Shown here in pieces: positions 9,501 through 20,100 of a stretch of DNA of 22,062 bases. The stretch is from Apostichopus californicus (Eukaryota; Echinodermata; Holothuroidea; Aspidochirotida; Stichopodidae), in contig JAIPMN010001374.1 in assembly GCA_020650975.1 (NCBI GenBank), positions 1 through 22,062 of the forward strand, in the 5' to 3' direction. The notes beneath the pieces were generated by a model. The model was given only the letters and a program-made list of their open reading frames with translations, did not search any database and had not been told where the DNA came from. Numbering within the stretch: position 1 is the stretch's first letter; each line of letters opens with the position of its first letter. Made by a program: the position numbers and the translations under genes.

Positions 9501-12500
9501 TTCAGTTTAGATCACTCATTGCTTTATATGAGCAAAATTTAGAATATGAATCGTTTAATGTCTCTTTGGTTGCCCCAACGATCCTTAACTATATTGGCGT
9601 TAACAATAACCTTGTTAACCAACTTTCATGTATTTTCTTATTTTTTGCCCCCCCCCAAAAAAAAAAACTTGTGAACGAAATATAGAGTATTACGATGTTA
9701 TTCAAACCTGTCCTCACTGTATATACTTCATAAGATGACACCGAGCCATGACTGCAATCAAAAGACTACTATAACTTTCTAAGATATTAAATGAACATTC
9801 TAGAGGATTTAAGTTTTAACAAAGTTTAATCCAAACAATCAATTGCAACAGCAGTTTTTGCAAGCGCTGAACTCCTTTCTTTTGTTTTTTTTTCATTAAA
9901 GTTTCAGGGAAAGAACATATTCATTTTTTTTCTTCCCTTCGATCAGCTGCTGTACGACTAGTGGGAGGAAGCAACCAATTGGAAGGGCGAGCCGAGGTCT
10001 ATGTGAACAACCAGTGGGGAAGCATTTGTGCAGATAATTGGGATTCAAAGGATGCCAAAGTGTTCTGTAATCAGCTGGGAGGTTACCCTGTGAATTTGGA
10101 GACCTGCTGCTATTCATACCAACAGGCTTCGCTATCTGTTTTTATGGCCGACGTCCAGTGCAGTGGTAACGAGACCTACATGATGGATTGCGTTCACAGC
10201 ACAGACCATTCTTGTTCACAGCAGAGTGTGGTGGGAGTACGATGCCAGTGTGAGTTTGCATTTCAAAGCATTTGAGTTGCCAGAGTCATAAATTAATGTG
10301 GTACTAATAATCTACAGTAGGTTATATGTATACAGGGATGTGCCCAAGCTGGGCGGCATTGGGCGGCCCCGCCCGGCACTAAAAATTACCGCCCAGCACT
10401 GTTTTAAAAATCGTGAATCCCACCCAGCACTTTTTTCATCTAAAATTCCGACATTCCTAACAATATATTCAACATAAGTTGGGCCTAGCCTATGCCAAAA
10501 TCATACAGACTAATAATGCGACAAACATTACTTAAGGCTCTCAATCGGTCCCTTGTAAAATCTCTTTGAAACAAATTAATAACTTTTACCAGGTACGTAA
10601 TATAAAAAAAAAAATTAAAAATGTTTATTGTTAGCAAAACTAGTACTTGTGTATGTGCTTAAAAAGCTACACAAGTGCCAGCATTTGGCATCTGAGCACC
10701 TTCAAAAATCGATTTTCTCAAAGGAGATGGGGAACCCCCCTCCCCCTAGACCCCTCCCCCAGGACGGCGATCAGTATATTTGGCACTCAGGAAATCCTGG
10801 GCACATCCCTGTGTATGGTAATGATAATATACATTTATCTATCACTTTACATTAAAGAATATATCTCAAAGTTAACTTTTCTCAGGACTAGAGAAAAGTA
10901 TCTTAAAAAAGTAGAAACATTTAAAATCGTACATAATATATGTAAATAAAATAATCATTTAAGCAAAAATTGGAAAAAATGTAAAGTCAACTTGTGAATA
11001 TACGTGATCTGTGGACTGTGTCTCTTCTTTAAAGCAGCTTACTATTTTCCAAAACCTTCCAAATAATACTCTAGATGAGACTGCCATGGATTGCACTAAT
11101 ACGATCCATTTGATTATTTTAATGCGAATGAAGTTTATCAGGTAAATACTTAAAGAACTTGTTTCAACTCGACATAATGGATGACACTTTTCATCGTCGT
11201 ATTTTACAAAATAGGATGTCTGAAAGTCTGCCAAAAACAATTGCAGTTTAACTCTGCTATTTTTAAAATGAAACTTGGCTACCTCGATTGATATGAGGTT
11301 TGTAGTTTAAAACAACAACATAAAATAAATATATCAAATTAACAACCCAAAAACGCTGCTTTAAGGACAATGTGGGAATTAAAATACAATTATGACATTA
11401 AACTTTTCGGGCAAGAACTAAAGTACAATTATGACATTAAACTTTTTGGGCAAAAAAGTTGGAATTTTTAAACCTCTTTTTCATTTTTTTCTTTCCTTTT
11501 TCTAGCAACGGTCAGACTCACTGGAGGTAATAATCCTTTGATGGGCAATGTAGAGGTTCTACACAATGGTGTGTGGGGATCAGTCTGTGATGATAACTGG
11601 GATATTAATGATGCCAGGGTAAGTGAACTGATCACGGTGAAAAGTCATTCCGATTTTCCGGTTTCAAACTTATTTTTGAAGAGCCAAGAAATGTTTGGCT
11701 AAACCAGCGACGACCCTTAATTTTTTTTGGGGTTGACCCGTCCTGTACGTTAACAGGATGACATGGAGATCCCTTTACAGCAGCAGCAGATTTTGCCGAC
11801 TGAAACTTCCTGCTCAGAACCTTTGCCAATGCTGGGTCGCACATGCTGATGGCACCGAGCATCTCTTGGCCGTGTAAAGGTGCTGATTTTGTATCAACAG
11901 GCCACAGCACTGCTCTTTGGTTATTATGAACCATTTGAAATTTGTTCGCCAGTCTGCGACTGTATATATACCCCTACAGTGGAATTAGGAGCTTCCTTAC
12001 CGGTTTCGAACCTCTGGACATACAATCAGCGTCCATAGCCTAGTGGTTAGGGTGTCCGCGAACAGAGCAGGAGGCCCGGGTTCGAATCCCGGTGGAGGCT
12101 GGAAGTTTTTTCACTGTTCTTGATTTTCCAACTCATTACGATTTTCCATTATAGTTTCAAGTACTTCATCAGTTACAAATCAATTTCTGTTACGGGAATG
12201 CACCAGGGATTCAGTTTTCTTTGGAAGGTATTCGGTAGTCTTGTGGTTTGCCCCCTCAAATTAAAATATTGGAGTTAATCAATGAAAGTGGCTGGACATC
12301 ATAGTTTAGTACACAATCAGCTGGCAGAAAAATAACACCAAAATTCACGATTAGATCAATTTTGTGTCGTAGTCTCTGAATTTTCCAAACCGTTTGTAAT
12401 AGAGCAAAAGCTGCAACAGCAAGCAAGACCTGATGGAATATTATTTCATTTGACTGGAAATGAACAGTCTGTCACAGTTGTGTTTCATGTGTTAAAAATT

Positions 12501-15500
12501 AACCCGAAAAACAAAACCGTCTCTTCATGGATGAATTAATGACGACCACCTCGTATGCAATAATATTTTACTTTCATTAACGGTGCTACTTTTCCTCATT
12601 CCTTAAGGTTGTCTGTCGCCAGTTGGGTAACTATGAGGCGGTCACATCTTCTTGCTGCAGTCACTACAGTAGCGCCATAGGGGACATCATTCTGGATGAC
12701 GTCGGCTGCAGTGGATCGGAATCCACCATTGAGGACTGTTACCACTCGTCTTGGGGCTCTCACAACTGTGGACCCAGTGAGGCAGCTGGAGTATCATGCA
12801 GAAGTATGAATCATTTTTTATTCAAAACTGACCCCATGTCTGTTTTGTTTTCTTCGTTTTGGAAGCAAATGATAACATTTAAGGCAGATTTCTTCGTCAC
12901 ATAATTTAATTTATATATATAACAATGGTGCTATGGTTTACAACCATATCAAAATTGATGCTAGAGTTTACAACCATATCAAAACTGATGCTAGAGTTTA
13001 CAACCACATAAAAACTGGTGCTACGTATAACTTACAACCATATCAAAACTGATGCTAGAGTTTACAACCATATCACAACTGGTGCTACGTATAACTTACA
13101 ACCATATCAAAACTGGTGCTATAATTTACAACCATATCAAAACTGGTGCTTTAGTTTACAACCATATAAAAATTGATGCTATAGTTTACAACCATATCAA
13201 ACTGGTGCTTTAGTTTACAACCATATCACAACTGGTGCTATAGTTTACAACCATATCAAAACTGGTGCTATAGTTTACAACCATATCAAAACTGGTGCTA
13301 TAGTTTACAACCATATCAAACTGGTGCTTTAGTTGACAACCACTTCACAACTGGTGCTATAGTTTACAACCATATCAAAACTGGTGCTTTAGTTTACAAC
13401 CATATCAAAACTGGTGCTATAGTTTACAACCATATCAAAACTGGTGCTTTAGTTTACAACCATATCAGAACTGGTGCTATAGTTTACAACCATATCAAAA
13501 CTGGTGTTATAGTTTACAACCATATCAATAAAGTTTGTGACAATTTGACACAGTTCACATCCCATGCAGTAGGAAGGACTGTGGAAAAGACTCTAAAAAT
13601 GTGAACATCTCACAATGTGGGTCAAGTCTGCATTAGTCTCACCTCCCCCTTCCCTCACCCCTATACCCCCTTTCTGTATCTACAAGTCCAGAAGAATCAT
13701 TGTTCAAGTTTTTTTCTTTGACTTTTTAGAAATTCGTCTAGTGGTAGATGATTCTACGACCTTACCGAAGGGAAGAGTGGAGATGGTATATAATGGACAG
13801 TGGGGAAGAATATGCAGTGATGGCTGGGGACAGGAAGAGTCGGACGTTCTCTGCAGGTAAACATAACTTGGTTGTGAAGAACTTAATGGTTTGTTCCATT
13901 CAAACATCACTTGTTTGGACCCATTGTATTACTTGCTGGGGAGGTAATGCGGGAAGAACCAGCATGAAGGTTCTGGATTATGTTATTAAACGTGCTGGTA
14001 AAATTATTAGGAAAAGTCTGCCGTCAGTGGCCTCGGTCTACGAGAATTGTGTACCAGACAAGCTGCTGTCCATGTGGAAAGATCACAGTCACCCATTGCA
14101 TAATCATCTCAGCCGTATCATTGCTCGTAGTGGTAGATTGAGGTCGCTGACGTCACACACAAATAGACACCGTTCTTCGATTATAGGCACTGCCATTAGT
14201 GTTCACAACAAGAACTTCAAGAGGTAGGGGGGGGGTGGCCGTTCCACTTAGTTGCGCTGTTGGAGCTAGTTAGTGCATATTTTGTTTAGACTGCATATAA
14301 CTGTTGTATATTATCAATGTTTTTTGTATTTTGTATCATTCATTGTATCAATGTTCTTTGTATTTTGTATCATTCATTGTATTGCTCACCGCAGATATGT
14401 AATTTCCTTCTGGGATTCAATAAAGTTGACTTACTTACTTACTTGATAACCACAACCCTTTCCCCTCGATCTAATCTTCTTGAGACATGATGAGTGAGAA
14501 CCAAGATCGTGTCTCAAAATCAGCTACGTAATAATAGCCTTAAACATTTTCTGTTTTTGTTTACATTTTGTTTTCTTTTTCTCAATTCTGATAAACCCTT
14601 CTTTCCAGGCAACTTTACAACAGTACTTCTGAACCTCACCAAGGCGATTTTGGGCGAGGTGTGGGACCCATCTTTCTCACTCAGATTCAGTGCGTAGGAG
14701 ATGAAACCGATCTATTTTCGTGCCCGAACACGGTTCATGGCGATTATCAGTGCAATGGACCTGATGCATTCGTCATTTGCAGAGGTAAGGGTGCAACTTC
14801 AGGGAAAAACCAGTTGATACCGAGTTAAACATCAAATGTATGGGTACTATAATTCAGCAACAGTGCCTTTCACTTGCTTGACTTTACATGTTGTAACTCA
14901 AGTATGACAAGAGGGTACATGATTGAGTTAAAACAATCTATATGTTGCAACATTTGATTGCATGCTACTAACAAAAGAAAGCAAACTTTTCTGAATAAAA
15001 TTAAATGCAAAAAACTAAATTGAGTATAAATGTTAATCAGGCTGATTAAATATGTGGGAGACATTTTTAAATTGCTTAACTGCAACTTTATTTTGTGCTA
15101 GGTTGAGATATGTCTGGAATTATTAGTCTACCAGCATACAATGCCGTCAACTCTTCCTCTTTAAGCACAACATCGTCAGGGACTTTCATTCCACTATCTT
15201 TTCTTTCTTCACTAAGATCGGTCTGCAGTTTGGGCCTGATTTAATTATCCTGATAAGTTTTAGTGTTGGTTATAGTTACAGGGATGTGCCCACGCTGTGC
15301 GGTACTGGGTGGCCCTGCCCAGCACTAAAAATTACGGCCCAGCACTGTCTTAAAAATCGTGAATCCCGCCCATCACTAGTTTCATCTAAAATCCTGACAT
15401 TCCTAACAATATATTCAACATAAATTGAAAAAAAAATTGAAAAATGTAAATTGTTAGCAAAACTAGTACGGTACTTGTGTATGTGCTTAAAAAGCTACAC

Positions 15501-17080
15501 AAGTGCCAGCATTTGGCATCGGAGCACCTTTAAAAATCAAAACATTTCTCAAAGGGGAGGGGGACACCCCCTCCCTTTTAAACCCCCTTCCACCTGGACG
15601 GCGATCAGTATACCGGGCACTCAGGAAATCCTGGACACATCCCTGAGTTACCATCTCATAGTATTTGTATTCAAGTGTATGTACAGAAATACACACATTT
15701 TGTATTCAAGTGTCTGTACAGAAATACACACATTTTGTTGCGTTCTTGTTCTATTTTGTGCTTCCTTGCTGCTTTCTTTTCTTTCTTTCCTATCATGGTT
15801 TGTGCTGTTTTAATAATGGGATCTTTCATTAACATTGATTCTTGGAAAAGTCATACAAATTGAAAGCCAATGGCCAAGAAGCCTAGAAAAGTCTGGTAAC
15901 AGGCTACTGGTTAAAATTGTCCATTTCTTCTAGCAAAGCCTCTCACAATCATTGAAATCCTGGAATAGTCACATAATTTGAAAACCATTTAGCATGTCTG
16001 AAAAAAAATAATGATTTTCCTGAAACGGTTTCTACCGAAAGCATTTTCCTCCTGAAGATGTACATGAGACAAAATGTACATTGATATCATGTTCTAATAA
16101 AAGGTTCTTTACATTTGCTAATTTGGGCCATACAGAAATGTCACGGTGTGCAAAGATATTTTCAAGGAAGTTTTGGGGACCCCTGTCAAATGTATATATA
16201 TATACTGTTTACCTATTATTTTGATGTTGATTGCTACAGGTGGGCTTAGATTAGCTGATGGTCGCACAGCCCTGGAGGGACGCGTGGAGATTTTCCAAGA
16301 TGGTCAGTGGGGGACCATCTGCGATGACAATTGGGACATAAACGATGCCAAAGTGGTCTGTCGACAACTGGGCAACTATGAGGTACTGACATCCAAATGC
16401 TGTGCGGCTTACGGTCATGGCAGCGGACCAATCCTACTAGACGGAGTCGGCTGCATCGGTACGGAAGAGATCCTTGAGGATTGCCCCCACGAAGGCTGGG
16501 GTACTCACAACTGCCAGCATTACGAAGATGCCTCCGTGGCATGCACAGGTCTGTATCCAGCTGCGTTTTAAATTATCAACTTCCATCAGCTTCCTCGTGG
16601 TTTGAACCTTGAGAGACTTTGTCATTGCTAAATTATTAAAATATCTAAACCTCAAATTGTCATCAAGCACAAGGTGATGTGATAGAGATGATTGTGTATC
16701 AAGTCCAACTTCCAACTTTCCTCCCCCTCCCCATGAGTAATTAAGAAAGATTTGACTCTACTTTGGAGATATTATTTACTAGAAATATCATTTCCTGACC
16801 CTCTATGTACTGGAGACAGCAGTCTGGAGCATTTCTTTAAATTGATTTGTTTAATATTTGTTATCTTTCATTTGTTTTCTTACCATTCTTTTACAATGTG
16901 AACCGTATCTTACAGTTGTTATTGGTAAACTGGCCAACTAGAGACTACACCCTACACGAATGGTCCAATGCAGTAGTCGTACCCAGTGACTTCTAAAATA
17001 GGAATTTGGAAAGTTGCCAAGCCTGCATATTTTGTAAATGTATGGGATTCATTATTGATTTTTGATTGACTTTATATTTG

Positions 17081-17111
<31 letters not shown>

Positions 17112-20100
17112 TATTACTCATTATCATATACTTACTTTTCACCTCTAATGTGACTGCACCTATCAAAGTTGTCGACAATAATAAGACCCAAGAATAGTCG
17201 GGTAACCATTAATGCGTTCCTTTCTGTTTCGCTCGACAGATCTACGATTAACCTATGGAAACGGCACCGTTGCCACCAACAAACTGAAAGGTCGTGTGGA
17301 AGTTTGGAAAGACACACAGTGGAAAGCAATCTGTTATGACAATTTTGATATCGATGACGCCGCAGTGATTTGCAGGCAGCTCTTTAATACCGATGCCCTC
17401 AGCGTAAGTTCCTTAGATCCAGACGGCCTTTTTCTATGTGACACGTTTTTTATCTGAAAGCTTTCTTCCATCTCTCCCTCTGCTGCTGCATCACATATGT
17501 TCTGTTAACAGACATGAGCTTTTTCCGCGAATTCGCGGAATATCCGTGATTTCTACCTTGGGAACCAAAACAGCTATTATCCTAACACACTGTAGCATAC
17601 GCTAACTGGAGCCTATACCGCAATTTTTGCAAAGTTCCGTGATTTTTTTTTTACCTCAGGCTCATCCCTGTGTTAAAGTGCAGCTTTCATGCCTTGCTAT
17701 GGTTTTGAGAATTATTATATTATTATACATCTAGATTTGTTCATTGACATTTCTTTGGGGTGCAAACCTTTGAACAACTTTGCCAAACTTTACCCCCCCC
17801 CCCAAAAAAAATGTGGGTACGAGGAAGTGAGAAAGCAGTGTCGAATGATATTTGCAAGTCAATAAGTTCCATCCCAGTGTAGTCTCCAAGGTCCTTTTCG
17901 GACCTATAATTAGGTCATTTCAATAAATGAGGAAGCGGTCTTTGGAGAAACCAGGATGAAATCCAGACTGAAAATTCTACAAAAGGACTTATTGGCTTAG
18001 ATATTCCTCAGTTTGGTTAAAGAAAACCTTTGTCCAGAATCTTGGAAACTACTACACTTAAAATTGAAATGGGACGATAGTTATTACCTTCATCTGTTTA
18101 TTTCCTTTTGTGTGATGAGTTACCAATATATAATAATGCCTGCATGTAGGGAGAGATTGATTATGTGGGACAGGGTGAAACACCTTGAACAGAACCATCT
18201 CAGGTGTCTCCTTGAGACCAGTAGCTTTGGAAGAAGCCAGGTTATTAATGATCTCAGATAGTAAAGGCAGCCTTGAAAGCCTCCAAGCTTAGAACTAAGT
18301 CAAAGACTTAACCAGGGCTCTGTAGAGTAATTTCACTAATGTTAAACAAAGTATTGTAATGAATGCTATGGGAAAGAGATGGGGCAATAAAAATTTAAAA
18401 ATGGCCTATCTGCATTGACATCACATTGATATTAAGACAAAGGGGTAGGAAGCTTCCAAAAAGTGGGGGGGGGGCACAACATCAGAGGGGCACTTTCTTA
18501 TTGCACAACAACCACTCGTTATACTATAAACCGATACACACCGGCCATATCACTTAAATATATATGATGTGTTAGTATGCTATCAATACTATTATGGCGT
18601 GCTGCAACATTTATTTTTTATTTATTGAGATTGTTTATTGTTAACTGTGCTACAAAAAGATATGGGATGCCATCTTATAAATAGTATGTACAGACTAAAA
18701 ATAAATAATTAAAATAAATATCAATATTAACAGAAGTCAAGATATTCAAAAGACAGTTCTTCATCAAAGGGGCACATTTTATTTGCCAGTAGGGCACATT
18801 TGCTATTTTGGAAAAAAGTGGGGGGACACATGCCCAAGTGCCCCCCTGGCTCCTAACCCTCTGTATTATATTATATTGTATCTGTTGTTTACTAATGTAA
18901 CACATTGTAGATTTTAGATGCTTGGTGTATAGGACCTGCTAGTCTAATACTGATTTGGCTGGTTTTTCTTAATTTTCAACTTCTAACGTTCATGGTTCTT
19001 CACCATTATTACACAGTGGGTATTTTGTTTTCTTCAAATTGTATTTTGTGACTAAATGATCAAATGACAGTATACAGTAGTGTCAGCAAACACAACATGC
19101 AAAGGCATGTTATAAACGTTTATACCGAGTTCATAATTCGATTCACATTATTGATGTACAAACCACAAGAAACCAACATAATTTCCCAGAAAGTTCATTT
19201 ACCACGAAAGTCAAGCAAAGAAATGTATTCTTTTCTTCTTCTTTTTAATCATGGCCCCCTCCCCCCCACCTCCCCCTCAAACAATTTTTTGTATTGAATG
19301 GCAAAGGGACAACAAACTTAACATTTCACCACTTTTTTGTTGTTGACAGTATGATCGGATTGATCCTTCCCCTGATGTTGATATTGGTGTTACAAATCTA
19401 GGCTGTACAGGCAACGAGACTCTACTCATAACATGTCCATACTTGACATACATCGAACAACCGACCGGTTGTGCTTCCGGCGCAGCGGCCAGCATTGTAT
19501 GCAAAGGTACGTTCACTTCCCAATTGCCTTACCAACTCCGCCTTTTGTGGAGTACAGGTGGCTTATTCTGCAGTTTCAAGTACAATTTCAGATGGACAGA
19601 ATGCCTAAATAAATGTGCGGAAGTATTTTAATCGGCTAGCAGGTAGGTCCTAGGTATTACAGAAGCTACACTACTTTGTTAAACCTTTCGCTCATGATGT
19701 TATTAATGGTATCTTGAGGTTAACTAGTGGGGGAGATGAGGGGTGGGGGTCTGTTATGTGCTATTAGCAATACTGTGACTTTATTTCAAGGAACATAATT
19801 AGTTGTAAGTCAACAATGGTGTGTCATAACTTGAGAATCTTGTGTTCAAGGTTAAACATAACAGTGCTATAAATATATATGTTAGTCATGCCATGAAAGT
19901 GTCCATTAGCTATAGGTTGCATCCCAAAACCCGCCGTTTTTACTGAACGGCAGGTTTTGTCCAGTTGGTTAGCTGAGTGATCAGTCCCATCTTTTCGCAC
20001 CTTAGTTGAGCTGCCTATCCGTCTATTATGCATGAACTCATCACACAGCTAGTAGCCATGTCACTATCAGATCAAGGCAGACATGGCAAGGTGTGAACAA

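Larger units (their letters stand above)
8799..9946 (+). other. Intron D3-D4
   Basis: Phase 1 intron with donor GTAAGA and acceptor CTTCGATCAG. It carries the foldback element at 8886-9145, C-rich patches near 9220-9250 and a C-run/A-run junction at 9649-9667. The rest is unremarkable AT-rich sequence. Confidence 0.75.
10250..11505 (+). other. Intron D4-D5
   Basis: Phase 1 intron with donor GTGAGT and acceptor CCTTTTTCTAG. It contains MITE copy 1 and a 39-bp direct duplication near its 3' end. Open frames at 10628-10949 lie mostly in the MITE and are not genes. Confidence 0.75.
13888..14444 (+). mobile_element. 5'-truncated non-LTR retrotransposon (CR1/L2/Rex1-like)
   Basis: An open frame to the stop at 14225-14227 reads [14 protein letters not shown], then R-A-G-K-I-I, S-H-P-L-H, S-G-R-L-R-S-L and T-N-R-H-R-S-S-I-I. 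That is the familiar C-terminal end of LINE reverse transcriptases. A 3' UTR follows with a 34-bp internal duplication and CTTCTGGGATTCAATAAAG, then terminal (ACTT)n, as in CR1/L2-related elements. The endonuclease and catalytic RT core are missing. The left border is approximate and no target duplication was identified. Confidence 0.8.
13857..14608 (+). other. Intron inside domain D6
   Basis: Phase 2 intron with donor GTAAAC and acceptor CTTCTTTCCAG, largely occupied by a 5'-truncated LINE. The coding frame within it belongs to the retroelement and not to the SRCR gene. Confidence 0.8.
14785..16239 (+). other. Intron D6-D7
   Basis: Phase 1 intron with donor GTAAGG and acceptor GATTGCTACAG. 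It contains MITE copy 2 and a 35-bp tandem duplication. Open frames at 15451-15863 come from these repeats. No exon is seen. Confidence 0.75.
17404..19349 (+). other. Intron inside domain D8
   Basis: Phase 0 intron, the longest complete one in the window (1946 bp), with donor GTAAGT and acceptor TTGTTGTTGACAG. It contains MITE family 2, a C-run/A-run junction at 17793-17810, a candidate TIR element at 18441-18860 and pyrimidine-rich tracts near 19250. No SRCR-like exon was found; the open frame at 18013-18261 shows no domain. Confidence 0.75.

Noticed and set aside
10628..10949. Small coding genes in the D4-D5 intron
   Set aside because: Most of this lies inside MITE copy 1, and a homologous frame at 15451 comes from copy 2. 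No protein features are seen.
12003..12016. Second B box on the minus strand next to the SINE
   Set aside because: GGTTCGAAACC fits loosely, but no A box lies at the right distance on that strand.
12029..12099. Functional tRNA gene
   Set aside because: The A and B boxes are good, but the acceptor stem has a mismatch and the anticodon arm is broken with no U33-type loop. The adjoining body recurs elsewhere in the window, so it is a SINE head.
12926..13528. CRISPR array
   Set aside because: The repeats are contiguous without unique spacers and sit in a eukaryotic intron; it is a minisatellite.
13748..14227. A 159-codon host gene
   Set aside because: The first part is an out-of-frame shadow of SRCR exon D6 and the rest is the end of a LINE reverse transcriptase; the two only happen to share a frame.
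14494..14697. 67-codon frame overlapping D6
   Set aside because: It is in a different frame from the SRCR motifs, and its 5' part covers a T-rich acceptor tract.
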